Shown here in pieces: positions 38,013 to 48,338 of a stretch of 64,000 nucleotides of DNA (the first letter of the stretch is position 1; each line of letters begins with the position of its first letter). The stretch comes from Bremerella volcania. Lineage in GTDB: Bacteria > Planctomycetota > Planctomycetia > Pirellulales > Pirellulaceae. Location of the stretch: NCBI RefSeq assembly GCF_007748115.1, contig NZ_CP036289.1:4712001-4776000 (forward strand), written 5' to 3'. A program made the translations under genes and the position numbers. The notes beneath the pieces are model-generated. The model saw nothing but the letters and a program-made list of their open reading frames with translations. It ran no database searches and was not told the DNA's origin.

Positions 38013-39350
38013 GACGGTCTCCGTTTCAGGGTTCAAGACAGCATTAAAAGAGTAAAACCGATGGCAATTATGAAGCGGCTTCGTTGCAAACAACTCGCAG
38101 GACTTGCTGGTTGCTAGACACCGAAACCACACAAATGGATAATCTATCCGCTTCATCAGTGAAGTCTATCCAGCTTTTTGAATTCGCTATGATATTCATA
38201 AGATGTTAACCACGTCGGCTTCTTTTCTTCATCTATCAAAACAGGGAAAAACGGCAATGGCCGTGCCCGTCCCGTGGGCCGCAGGTAGAATCCATTTCGT
38301 GAATATTTTATCCTTTCCCGGCGGTGTAAGGGCATCGCTCACGTTCTGGCATAGGTTCCGGGATAGCACAAGTTCCTTTAGCTTCTTCGTCGGAGCCGAC
38401 ATAGTCGCACAGCCCTAGCCGAAGCCAACCCTGACGAGAATCGGTGCATTCTTCACCCCTGCATTCAGTCGCTGGATCTACATTTCGTCGACACCGAGGA
38501 GAAGCGGGCCGCCGAGTACTCCCTGACCTTATTCCCAGAGGTGAAACCCGAAAACTTCGGCCAGGAAAAAAGAAACGGGACCGTCGCCGAAGGTGGTGAC
38601 CATCCCGATGTGTTGACCCCAGAGGTGCTGGTTCGCCATAAGGATCAGAAGGCTCCCCGTGCAGAACCCTCTTCGTGCATGCTCTCGATTCTGAATTTCA
38701 CGCTATCTGATTACTGGAAAAGAGTTTAGCGATTCCGAGTCTCTTGCAGTCCATCCCTAAGAGAAGCGAACCCTTTATGCTTCAAGACAAGGTCTTCCTC
38801 TAAGCTTGGCTGACATCAAGTGCAAGGCGCGGCTGGGTGGAATATTAAAGCACTACTCTCTCGTGCCGCTTGAACACGAATCGTTCTTCGCATTGGCATC
38901 CCAACTCGCGAAGAAGGCAAACGCAAATCACCGGAATGGCAGTATTCCAGCTGAGAGCCACATCGTTGGTCATTGATCGACTTCGCCGATTTGGACGCGA
39001 CGAAGGTTCATCGTTCTGAATCGGTGGGACGAAAAATCGCGAACTGGATGCTCCCAAGTACCACGATTCTTGCTGCTACCTGACAAGTCGGCATCCCTCT
39101 CATAACGAACCTATTTCACTGGTTTTCAAGTAGGAACGAGTGACGGAAACCTAAATTCTACTAATTTTGAATTTTCTTCACGCAGCCCTCCCATCAGTTT
39201 GATTTAATGGGTAAACGCCTTTCATGGGGGGCATTGTGCCATCGTTTGCGGGTAGCGCCTGTCTAGGTTCTCGCCATCCATCAAATACTCCCATAGAAAC
39301 GGATCGTTCGACATCCCGTCCAACCGCTGTTTCTGCAAATCCTCTCCGCC
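38013..39350. other. Long gene-poor region with repeat remnants
   Basis: This 1.3-kb stretch separates divergent genes. It holds the promoter of the DUF1559 gene, repeat copy B (38541-38885) and the leader of the giant gene. From about 38400 to 38729 one frame stays open and reads like protein (for example SLDLHFVDTEEKRAAEYS), but it has no credible start or domain; I take it as decayed coding sequence. Confidence 0.5.
38541..38885 (+). repeat. Dispersed repeat copy B (decayed transposon block)
   Basis: This is the counterpart of 15187-15605. Its left half carries AACGGGACCGTCGCCGAAGG followed by TGGTGACCATCCCGAT, its middle CGTGCAGAACCCTCTTCGTG as in copy C, and its right end reads ADIKCKARLGGILKHYS, the C-terminal motif of integrase-core transposases. 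Compared with copy A it has lost most of the short transposase remnant between the middle and the right end. Confidence 0.68.
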
Positions 39351-42300
39351 ATGACCATCAAAAAGCATTCACGCAAATCTTTGTCTGCACGTCTTTCCCG
39401 CAGGAAACATCAACGCTCTTACCAGAGAACCCTGCATCTTCCTGAACTCTTGGAGAGCCGACAAATGCTCGCGGGAGATGGGGTTTATTTTGAGGACTTC
39501 AGTACTTCGGGTGGCTTGGTGCTTAACGGGAGCACCACGACGGTTGCAACGACCGATGGTGACGTCTTGCGGTTGACGCCTGCCCTGAGCGGACGCAATG
39601 GCAGCGCGTTCAGCGAGTCGCAAGTCAATGCTTCCGACTTCAGTACCGCATTTACGTTTCGGATCACTTCCCCAGGCGGAGATATTTTCGACTGCAACAC
39701 GACGACGGGGGCGGATGGCTTCGTATTCGTCGTGCAGTCGGTCAGTTCTAGCATCGGCGGTATTGGTTCGGGTATCGGCTACGAAGGAATTGTCGATAGC
39801 GTCGGTGTTGAATTTGATACGTGGTGCAACGCGGCGAACTGGGATCCGAGTTCCAATCACATTGGCATCGTGACGGAGGGAAGCGTCAACCACGGGTCGA
39901 GCGCAGAATTCACGGCGGTAGTCACTCCTGATTTCGATGACGGAAACTTATGGTACGCCTGGGTGGACTACGACGGAGAGACGCTGGAAGTCCGGGCCAA
40001 TCAAACCGGAGAACGCCCAGCAGAAGCGCTGCTCACAAGAGACTTAGACGTTCCAGCGATCATTGAGAATAACACGGCCTATGTTGGCTTTACCTCCGCA
40101 ACTGGGGCAGCCTGGGGTAATCACGATATTATCTCGTGGCAGTACAACTCTAATTTCAGCCCAATCGGTCTGGTCGATTCGATTATTGTCACTTCGCCTG
40201 GATCGGCACTCCAAGGAACGGAGCAGTCCGCGACGGCGACGGTGCTCGACCGGTTTGGGGATCCGGTTGAAGGAATGCCCATTGAGTTTGAAGTTACCGG
40301 TGCCAATCCCATGACAGTTGGTGCCGTAACGGATGCCAACGGACAGGCAACGATCACCTATACGGGCAACAATATCGGCCAGGATACGATCGTGGCCACT
40401 GCCGACTCGGTCAGCAACACGCCTACGGTACTAGATTGGCTACCTCGTCCAGACCTGGTGGTCAGTTCCGTCAACACGCCAACGACATGGCAAGTTGGTT
40501 TCAACGACATCTCTTGGACGGTAACCAATGTAGGGGACGGGACGGCATCGACCTTTTGGTACGATCGCGTCGTTCTCTCTACCGACATGCAATACGATAT
40601 CCAAGATCGCATTGTGGCCAGCGAATCAGCATTTCACCAACTTCCTTTGGCGAGCTTGGAGTCTTATGAAGTTCAATATCGTCATATCTTGAGTAGTTCC
40701 GTAGCGGCCGGCAATTATTACTTGCTCTATATCGCCGATTTTGGCGAGCAAGCATTGGAAGCCGACGAAACGAACAACGTCTTCATCCAACCCATTGAGG
40801 TCGTCAAGCCAGACCTCGTCGTTGAAACGGCGACCGCGACTAGTCCCGCTCTTTTTGGAAACGACGTCTCCGTATCGTGGACGGTTCGGAACGTTGGGAC
40901 CGTGGAAACGGATGACTACATCTCACAGGCAGTTTGGCTATCGACTGATGAGACCTTGAATTACGGTGACATCGAGCTAGAAAGGTTCCCTCAGGAAGCC
41001 GGCCTTCCCCTAGCGCCCGGTGAAGGCTACACCACGACCGTCAATGTCCCTCTTCCCTTAAGCCAGACGATTCGTCCCGGTACCTATTACCTGATCGTGG
41101 AAACCGATTCCGCCAACGGCCATCAGGAAATCGACGAGACCAACAACACGCTCGCCACGCTTCCGATTTCCATCAGCTATCCGCCTCTGCCGGATCTAAT
41201 TGTCTCGGACATCTCCGCTCCTCTGGAAGCGATTTCTGGTCAGAGCATTCCTATTAGCTGGACCGTCACCAACCAAGGCGATGGTGATTTCCAGGGAACC
41301 TTTCGTGATTGGGTCGCCTTGTCCGATGACGATACGTACGGCTCCGATTTATTCTACCAGGGCTTTGACTTCACAGGGGTCATTCCTGCCGGACAATCGA
41401 TTACTCGGACTCAGTTGATTGATTTGCCCGACACTTTTACCGGCGAAGATCTTCGCGTGATCGTGTATACGGATGGGTGGAATCAAGTTTTGGAAATTGA
41501 CGCTGAAGACAACAATGTCTTGGTGGCCGATAACTATCTCGACGTGATTCTGGCAGCTTTTCCTAACCTCGTCGTTGACGAAGTCATCGTTCCTCCGTTG
41601 GCGTCTTCGGAACAAGAGATCGTTGTCGAGTGGATTGTCTCGAATGCAGGAACAGGTCCTACCAACGCCACTTACTGGGACGATCAGGTCTATTTATCGA
41701 CCGATCCGTTCTGGGACCCTGGCGACTACCGCCTGGGCACCTCTCGGAATCCATCCTACCTGCAAGCTGGAGATAGTTATCGCGCTTCGCTGACCGCGAC
41801 TCTGCCACGGGGAATCGACGGTGATTATTACGTAATCGTACTAACTGACGCCTTCAATCGGGTGTGGGAACATGGCAATGAAAATGACAACGAAAACTCT
41901 AGCACCTCATTTGAAGTACAACTAACGCCTCCGCCTGACCTTCAGGTGACTAGTGTTCAAGCTCCGACTTCGGCTTTCTCCGGACAGGAAGTCCAGGTGA
42001 GTTGGACCGTCTCGAACGAAGGTGCAAACGCAACCAACCATTCTCGGTGGCGAGACCGCATTTACGTCTCGTCCGATAGTACTCTCAGCGGCGATGACGT
42101 ACTCCTAACGACCGTAACTCATGACGGCGTACTGGCCCCGGGAGAGAATTACACGGCGACCGGTTTCGGCGATTTGCCGATTGGTGTCTCGGGGGACTTC
42201 TTTTTCCTGGTAGAAACGGATGCTTTCGACAGCGTCTACGAACACCAATTCGAGAACAACAACGTCGCGGCAGAAACTCAGGCAACCAATGTCGTACTGA

Positions 42301-45300
42301 CGCCACCACCAGACCTGGAGGTGGTTTCGGTCGTAGCCCCTCTTACGATTTCTGCCAATCGACAGTTTGCCGTTAGCTACCGCGTGGAGAACAACGGATC
42401 GACGCCGACGCCCAACGGCAGTTGGACTGACCGGGTCTACCTGTCAGACGATTTCAATTTTGATCCGTCCGGCGACGTTCTCCTTGATTCCAGACGCCAC
42501 TATGGAACGCTCGCCCCTGGTGAGGGTTACGACTTTGAGTACGTTGGTATCCTGGACGAAGACTTTGTTGGAGATCAGCATTTCTATGTTGTGACCGACT
42601 ACGCCGATGACGTCTTCGAACTGGACAACCTGAATAACCTTGCGTCGGCCGATTCTCCTTCGGAAGTCATCTTTGAGCCTGGCGATTTGACCGTATCGTT
42701 CTTTTCGGCTCCCACTCAGGCAGAAGCCGGGGACGCGTTCCTATTGGATTGGTCTGTAGTCAACTCCAGCCAATGGGATACGGCTTCGCAGTTTTGGTAT
42801 GACCGAGTCGTCCTCTCGACAGATATGACGGTCAGTGGAGATGACATCGCTCTCACTTCACCGTCCCACGCAGGTCTGCTTCAGCCGGGCGAGTCGTATC
42901 GCGTCAATGATCGCCAAGTCCGGCTCCCGACCAATCTATTGCCGGGCAGTTATTATCTGCTACTAACCACCGATGCCGGTGAAAGCGTGCCGGAATTGGA
43001 CGAGACCAACAACGCTTCGGCAGCAATGCCGCTGGAGGTCTCGCGAATTGCATCGGACCTTCGCATTACGAGCGTCTCTGCGACGGATGATCCTCAGGCG
43101 GGTGGTCCAATCACCGTGCAGTGGACCGTGCGTAACTTCGCGCCAGTAGCGACGAACTCGAACATATGGTTCGACGAAGTTTACCTATCCACCGACTATC
43201 AGGTTGATTCGTCCGACACTCTTCTTGCATCGGTACAGCGAGGCAATCCTCTCGGGCCGAACGAGGAGTATTCGGTCACACGAGCCGTTACTCTTCCAGA
43301 AGACCTTAGCGGCCGCTTCTTTATTCTGGTTCGCACCGATGCGACCGATCTTGTCATCGAAGGAGCATACGAAAACAACAACCTCCGTGTTACTTCCGGT
43401 GAAATCCCCGAGGGAATCGACCCGAGCGAAGATCCTGTTGACCCCAACGATCCCGATCCACCAACCCCGCCTGAGGGAAATATTCAGGTTGTCACGTTAG
43501 ATCCACCTGACTTGAGCGTTGTCAACGTCGATGCTCCGGCAAATGCACTGAGCGGCCAGGACCTAGCGCTCAGCTGGACCGTCCAAAACATCGGGCAGGG
43601 AGACGCCGACGGTCCGTGGTATGACTCGGTCTATCTCTCGCTTGACCAAGTGTTTGATCGCTCGTCGGACATCTATCTTGGCTACGCAGACCGACCTGGT
43701 GAATTGGCCGCTGGGGAAAGCTACACACAAAACGAATCGTTCGAAATACCCGCTGGTTTCGCAGGTCCCTACTACGTGTTTGTCATTGCCAATGCTAATG
43801 GTCGCGTTAACGAGCGGGGGAAAGTGTTTAATAATCCAGGTTACGATCCGTTATCGATGCAGATCGATCTAACCTCCCCTGCCGACTTCGTCGTCGGCAC
43901 CATCAATGTACCGACCAGCGGAACGCCAGGTGCCGAGGTTACCGTCAGCTACACGGTCGAAAACCAGGGTAGCAATCCAGCTTTCGGCTACTGGACCGAT
44001 TCCATCTACCTGTCCGCGGACGAGACCTGGGACATCGACGACCCACTGTTGGGCCGGGTACGTCCGAACCTGGGAACGCTCGCCGTTGGTGCTTCCTACA
44101 ACGAAAGCCTAACCGCCCAACTCCCCGGTGTCGTTCCCGGCTCGTACCACATCATCATCCGCAGCGACATTCTTAATCATGTCCCGGAAGCAGACGAAAA
44201 CAACAACATCGGAGCGTCGCTTGACCAGGCCGACGTCACCTTCCCTGAACTCGAATTGGGAGTCGCCGCAGAAGGAACGCTCGAGGCTGGTCAGAATATT
44301 TACTACCGAGTAACGGTGCCTGCCGGAGAGACACTCTCATTCGAGCTTGATAGCGATGCCGTGGACGGGGCGAATGAGATTTATGTGGCTTACAATCGGG
44401 TGCCGACACGGAGTGATTTTGATTTTACGGGGAGCGAACCGTTCAGCGTAGATCAACGTGTGACAGTGCCAGAAACAGAATCAGGCACTTACTACATTCT
44501 CCTCAGGTCCGCGAATCCTCTGGCAGTATCAGACGATTATTCGCTGTCCGCACAGTTACTACCGTTTTCAATAAACACTGCCAGTGCGACTTCCATCGGC
44601 AACGGAAACTCGGTGACGTTTGTGGTGACTGGATCTCGGCTAACGACCGGGACAGCGTTTACACTAACCGATAGCGAGGGAGTAACGTTCACTCCGACTT
44701 TTGTAGTACAGAGGGACTTAACATCATTCAGACTAACGTTCGACCTGTTGCAAGCCGCACTAGGTCCAGCGATTCTCACGGCCTCGGAGGATTCCGGCGC
44801 AGTATCTTCCTTAGCCAATACGATCGAAATAGTCGACTCTTTTAAGCCCCCGGTAGAGATCAGCCTGGAAGGTCCTACGACCGCGCGACGAAATCAAGCC
44901 GTTGCTTATAATGTTTCGATCAAAAACCCAGGAAATACTGATACGGAAGAATTCACTCTTTGGATCAAAATTCCGGGCAATACACGATATCGATTCCGAA
45001 CAGAACACGCATTCGCATCAGACTCATTTCTAACTGCGTTTCCAACCTCACAACAATTTCAGGAGGTTGTGGATTCGCCGTTCACGTATCACGCATTTTC
45101 ACTTTCCAGAATCGCTCCCGGTGGATCGATTTCGATCCCAATCGATATTGTAACTCCTGATTCTGATGAATTAGAAATCTATGTCCAATTGCTTCCATCC
45201 AACCTATTTGAGAACTCGAATTCATCCTTTATCGATACACCTGCCACACCGGCTCCAACCGATCCATTCTTTGCTAGTCAATTGGAACTGCAAGTCGTAC

Positions 45301-47999
45301 GTAATACTGAGGCCCTAAGCTCGCAACAGCAGGCCCCGTGGGACGAAGCGAATGGGCCTCCTCCAGCTGGTTATGTTGTTTTTCGCTATGGATCGAAATA
45401 TGGGCATTTCGGCATCTCTCTTGGGAATGGCTATATTGCGGATTCATATCCAGGATCCCGAGGAAGGATAGTCCCGCTAAGTGATTGGAAGCGGCATGAA
45501 GGGCAGATATCGACGGATCAGTACTACCTCGGAGCGTATATGCCCACGGGGTGGACAGCCGAGCGCGGAGCGGATGTAGCCAATGACCTTCGGCGTGATT
45601 TTAGCGATCAGTACTGGAAATATGGAGATTTCGATGGCGATGGAAAGCGAGACCAACAGCTGATTACCGATGTCGACGGAGATGGCAAGAACAACCCTGG
45701 TTCTATTGAGTACTGGGAGCATGGCCCTCTAGACTTCCTTAACGGGGATGTTTTCGATACCCACGGAGAAAACGGACGATACAGTTGCTCCGGTATAGAA
45801 CAATATCTTGAAAACCATGGAATGGATGTCGATCCACGCAGTACAGTGTTCAATCAGCCAGGTGAGCAATATGAAGCAATATCCGGGAAAGAGTGGCCAA
45901 CCCGTGTCAAAGGATCCAATGGAAGCTTTTCAGTTTATTGGCCGGGGCGTTTTCTAAATGGAGTTGAAGACTTTTTCGATCAAGCAGGCGATTTCCTCGG
46001 TTCACTACTTTCGGATGGCAAAACGATTCTCACGAATATCGTTCGGAGCCTAGATCCCAACGACATCCTCGGCCCGGAAGGCTTCGGTCCAGAGAACTTC
46101 ATCGCGGCCACCGAACCACTCGACTACACTATTCGCTTTGAGAACGACCCCATCTTTGCCACGGCTCCGGCTCAGACGGTGAGGATCACGCAGCAACTCG
46201 ATGCGGACCTTGATTTCCGTTCGTTTCGGCTTGGTGACTTCGGGATTGGAACTCAAGTTTTTGAGGTGCCAGACAATCGTGCGTTCTATGTAGATCGCTT
46301 GGATTTGACTGCGGAGTTGGGGATCTTAGTCGATGTCTTCGCTGGGATCGACGTAGCCAGCGGACAGGCATTCTGGGAATTCACCTCAATTGACCCAGCT
46401 ACGGGCGATGCTCCGACGGACGCCTTGGCCGGTTTTCTGCCCCCTAATTTAATGTCGCCTGAAGGAGAAGGCTTTGTCACCTATTCCATCAAGGCAAGCC
46501 CTGATGCCGTGACGGGAGACATCATCGATGCCGAGGCGCGGATCATCTTTGATACGAACGAACCGATCGATACGCCTCCCATCTTCCATACTCTGGATGT
46601 CGACGCGCCTACGAGCAGCGTTGAAGCACTACCTCTCACATTAGACAACTCGAAGTTTGAACTTTCCTGGTCAGGCCAAGATGGCCCTGGTGGATCGGGC
46701 GTGGCTATGTTCGACATCTACGTTTCCGAAGACGGGGGCGCGTATCAACCTTTCGTCGTTGGGACCACGCTCACTGCCGCGCCGTTCATTGGGAAGCCCG
46801 GAAAGCAGTATGAATTCTTTAGTGTCGCCCACGACTATGCTGGAAACATTGAGGCAACACCAGGCGTAGCCGATGGCGTGACAACCATCACCGAAGGTGT
46901 CGCTACACTTGGTGATGAAGAAATTCTTGTCTCGTTGACGCGAACCGATGAAACTTCGCCCGTGGGGACGTCGCTTGACGAATCACCTTCGGCCAATGTC
47001 GTCTTCCACGAGTGGGAATCGATCGTCGCTCAAATATGGGTTACGATCATTCCAGAGATGGCCGGTGGTCCGGTTAGTTTAGAAGCCGTGATTGCTTGGG
47101 AAAACGAACTGTTCCTTTCCCCCGAGGTTCTGGAGCATCTTGGCTCCAACCTGGATATCTCCAGCCATGACGGCATCACGAAGATCTGGTGGGACAACGT
47201 GGAATTGTCTGGATACCAGGCGGGGCAACGGGTTCTGATTGCTAATTTGCTGTTCCCTGTGGATCGGCAGAATGGCGTTGGCATTTCTTCCAACGTCGTT
47301 GGTGAATATCCCACTGTCACGCAGCAAGACGCATTTCAGCTATCCGATGGCAAGCTAGGCAAAGATGGCCAGGTTTTGAATTCCTATCCTCATATCGATG
47401 TGCCGATCGCGCCCGTTGTATATGATTCCGATGACAGCGGTCACGTAGGAATAGGGGACTTTGCGCAATTCATCCGAAACTATGGAAGAACTGCTGATCT
47501 CGACAAATACCCCGAAGCGTTTCGTTTTGATTTCAATCGAGACGGTCGAGTTGGCATCGCTGATTTTGCCAAGTTCATTCAACACTACGGACAACGTAAG
47601 GACTCAGATAACGTTACGATCAGGATGCCTGAATTGATTCCCGAGACGTCCGCGAATGACAATCCTCTTGTTTTAGAATCAGAGCCACCAACTGCCGAAG
47701 CACTATTTAAAGATGTCGAGGTGCTGCCGTCGGGGACTATTCATTTCAATTTCCAATCTGGTGGCTCAGACTTGAGATTCGATGACATTGAGGACTTCAA
47801 ACATGCGCCTCACTATTGGGCAAGCATACCGTCAGCGCAAAGTAACAATAATCCAGACCCCCGACTGATCGATGCCCTCTTTGAGACTTTAGAGCCTGAA
47901 TACTCAACGAGCAAAGAAGAGGACACCTTGATGGAAATCGATGCCTCGCTGCTCTCAGACCTAGCCGATGAACTGAGTAAGGAGGGATTCAGTATTTAA
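39351..47999 (+). CDS. Giant multidomain surface protein: lectin-like, 10 CARDB repeats, PPC, permuted-papain-like domain, dockerin-like pair
   Basis: The protein has 2882 aa. A basic N terminus with LLESRQMLAGD (33-43) is the LEPR-xLL type planctomycete export signal. Then: an L-type lectin-like domain (about 46-275; GADGFVFVVQ, GVEFDTWCN), a Big1-like domain (275-362), ten CARDB repeats of about 125 aa (367-1634, each starting PDLxV or similar), a pre-peptidase C-terminal domain (about 1642-1735), TIG-like and DUF11-like domains, a domain with GHFGISLGNG (His2019) and RYSCSGIEQ (Cys2146) resembling permuted papain-fold YiiX/LRAT amidases, a DUF11/DUF7619-like stretch, an FN3-like and a cohesin-like segment, and two EF-hand dockerin-like repeats (about 2690-2748). 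It is a probable adhesin or carbohydrate-binding surface protein, with possible peptidase or amidase activity. Confidence 0.85.
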   Translation: MTIKKHSRKSLSARLSRRKHQRSYQRTLHLPELLESRQMLAGDGVYFEDFSTSGGLVLNGSTTTVATTDGDVLRLTPALSGRNGSAFSESQVNASDFSTAFTFRITSPGGDIFDCNTTTGADGFVFVVQSVSSSIGGIGSGIGYEGIVDSVGVEFDTWCNAANWDPSSNHIGIVTEGSVNHGSSAEFTAVVTPDFDDGNLWYAWVDYDGETLEVRANQTGERPAEALLTRDLDVPAIIENNTAYVGFTSATGAAWGNHDIISWQYNSNFSPIGLVDSIIVTSPGSALQGTEQSATATVLDRFGDPVEGMPIEFEVTGANPMTVGAVTDANGQATITYTGNNIGQDTIVATADSVSNTPTVLDWLPRPDLVVSSVNTPTTWQVGFNDISWTVTNVGDGTASTFWYDRVVLSTDMQYDIQDRIVASESAFHQLPLASLESYEVQYRHILSSSVAAGNYYLLYIADFGEQALEADETNNVFIQPIEVVKPDLVVETATATSPALFGNDVSVSWTVRNVGTVETDDYISQAVWLSTDETLNYGDIELERFPQEAGLPLAPGEGYTTTVNVPLPLSQTIRPGTYYLIVETDSANGHQEIDETNNTLATLPISISYPPLPDLIVSDISAPLEAISGQSIPISWTVTNQGDGDFQGTFRDWVALSDDDTYGSDLFYQGFDFTGVIPAGQSITRTQLIDLPDTFTGEDLRVIVYTDGWNQVLEIDAEDNNVLVADNYLDVILAAFPNLVVDEVIVPPLASSEQEIVVEWIVSNAGTGPTNATYWDDQVYLSTDPFWDPGDYRLGTSRNPSYLQAGDSYRASLTATLPRGIDGDYYVIVLTDAFNRVWEHGNENDNENSSTSFEVQLTPPPDLQVTSVQAPTSAFSGQEVQVSWTVSNEGANATNHSRWRDRIYVSSDSTLSGDDVLLTTVTHDGVLAPGENYTATGFGDLPIGVSGDFFFLVETDAFDSVYEHQFENNNVAAETQATNVVLTPPPDLEVVSVVAPLTISANRQFAVSYRVENNGSTPTPNGSWTDRVYLSDDFNFDPSGDVLLDSRRHYGTLAPGEGYDFEYVGILDEDFVGDQHFYVVTDYADDVFELDNLNNLASADSPSEVIFEPGDLTVSFFSAPTQAEAGDAFLLDWSVVNSSQWDTASQFWYDRVVLSTDMTVSGDDIALTSPSHAGLLQPGESYRVNDRQVRLPTNLLPGSYYLLLTTDAGESVPELDETNNASAAMPLEVSRIASDLRITSVSATDDPQAGGPITVQWTVRNFAPVATNSNIWFDEVYLSTDYQVDSSDTLLASVQRGNPLGPNEEYSVTRAVTLPEDLSGRFFILVRTDATDLVIEGAYENNNLRVTSGEIPEGIDPSEDPVDPNDPDPPTPPEGNIQVVTLDPPDLSVVNVDAPANALSGQDLALSWTVQNIGQGDADGPWYDSVYLSLDQVFDRSSDIYLGYADRPGELAAGESYTQNESFEIPAGFAGPYYVFVIANANGRVNERGKVFNNPGYDPLSMQIDLTSPADFVVGTINVPTSGTPGAEVTVSYTVENQGSNPAFGYWTDSIYLSADETWDIDDPLLGRVRPNLGTLAVGASYNESLTAQLPGVVPGSYHIIIRSDILNHVPEADENNNIGASLDQADVTFPELELGVAAEGTLEAGQNIYYRVTVPAGETLSFELDSDAVDGANEIYVAYNRVPTRSDFDFTGSEPFSVDQRVTVPETESGTYYILLRSANPLAVSDDYSLSAQLLPFSINTASATSIGNGNSVTFVVTGSRLTTGTAFTLTDSEGVTFTPTFVVQRDLTSFRLTFDLLQAALGPAILTASEDSGAVSSLANTIEIVDSFKPPVEISLEGPTTARRNQAVAYNVSIKNPGNTDTEEFTLWIKIPGNTRYRFRTEHAFASDSFLTAFPTSQQFQEVVDSPFTYHAFSLSRIAPGGSISIPIDIVTPDSDELEIYVQLLPSNLFENSNSSFIDTPATPAPTDPFFASQLELQVVRNTEALSSQQQAPWDEANGPPPAGYVVFRYGSKYGHFGISLGNGYIADSYPGSRGRIVPLSDWKRHEGQISTDQYYLGAYMPTGWTAERGADVANDLRRDFSDQYWKYGDFDGDGKRDQQLITDVDGDGKNNPGSIEYWEHGPLDFLNGDVFDTHGENGRYSCSGIEQYLENHGMDVDPRSTVFNQPGEQYEAISGKEWPTRVKGSNGSFSVYWPGRFLNGVEDFFDQAGDFLGSLLSDGKTILTNIVRSLDPNDILGPEGFGPENFIAATEPLDYTIRFENDPIFATAPAQTVRITQQLDADLDFRSFRLGDFGIGTQVFEVPDNRAFYVDRLDLTAELGILVDVFAGIDVASGQAFWEFTSIDPATGDAPTDALAGFLPPNLMSPEGEGFVTYSIKASPDAVTGDIIDAEARIIFDTNEPIDTPPIFHTLDVDAPTSSVEALPLTLDNSKFELSWSGQDGPGGSGVAMFDIYVSEDGGAYQPFVVGTTLTAAPFIGKPGKQYEFFSVAHDYAGNIEATPGVADGVTTITEGVATLGDEEILVSLTRTDETSPVGTSLDESPSANVVFHEWESIVAQIWVTIIPEMAGGPVSLEAVIAWENELFLSPEVLEHLGSNLDISSHDGITKIWWDNVELSGYQAGQRVLIANLLFPVDRQNGVGISSNVVGEYPTVTQQDAFQLSDGKLGKDGQVLNSYPHIDVPIAPVVYDSDDSGHVGIGDFAQFIRNYGRTADLDKYPEAFRFDFNRDGRVGIADFAKFIQHYGQRKDSDNVTIRMPELIPETSANDNPLVLESEPPTAEALFKDVEVLPSGTIHFNFQSGGSDLRFDDIEDFKHAPHYWASIPSAQSNNNPDPRLIDALFETLEPEYSTSKEEDTLMEIDASLLSDLADELSKEGFSI

Positions 48000-48338
48000 G
48001 CCGCTGGGACGTTTTCGACACTTATTGAAGTATCTCTTTATTTAATGTCTGCAAACTAACAGGTTGCTGAAAAACGCCCTGTTTTGTTGGAGCGACCTTA
48101 TTTGAGGTCTGACTTTTGGGGAATAGGTTATTGGAAGGCCCTTGCCGTAAAAAAAAGGCTTCCTTCAAGCCCGTTGTTATCTAGCTTCTGTCTGAATTTG
48201 GCCCGTCGAGTTGGCATTTCGATTCTTGCTTCTTCGTCATTTCGCTCAGAAATTGCCGCTGTTTTGCATTGGCATCGTTTTTGTACAGGGCGATGAATAA
48301 TAGGATAGGCCTGGAAGTTTTGCCAAGAACGTGGATAC
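48000..48338. other. Gap after the giant gene
   Basis: A hairpin at 48058-48083 (arms AACAGG and CCTGTT) includes GGTTGCTGAAAAACGCC, a string that resembles ends of IS1182-type elements, but no transposase is present. The hairpin could instead serve as a terminator of the giant gene, being followed by TTG-rich DNA. The rest, to the end of the convergent ptsI gene, shows no gene. Confidence 0.35.

Noticed and set aside
38203-38418. 71-codon open frame on the plus strand
   Set aside because: Low-complexity hydrophobic/Ser mix without start signal; lies in decayed repeat-rich DNA.
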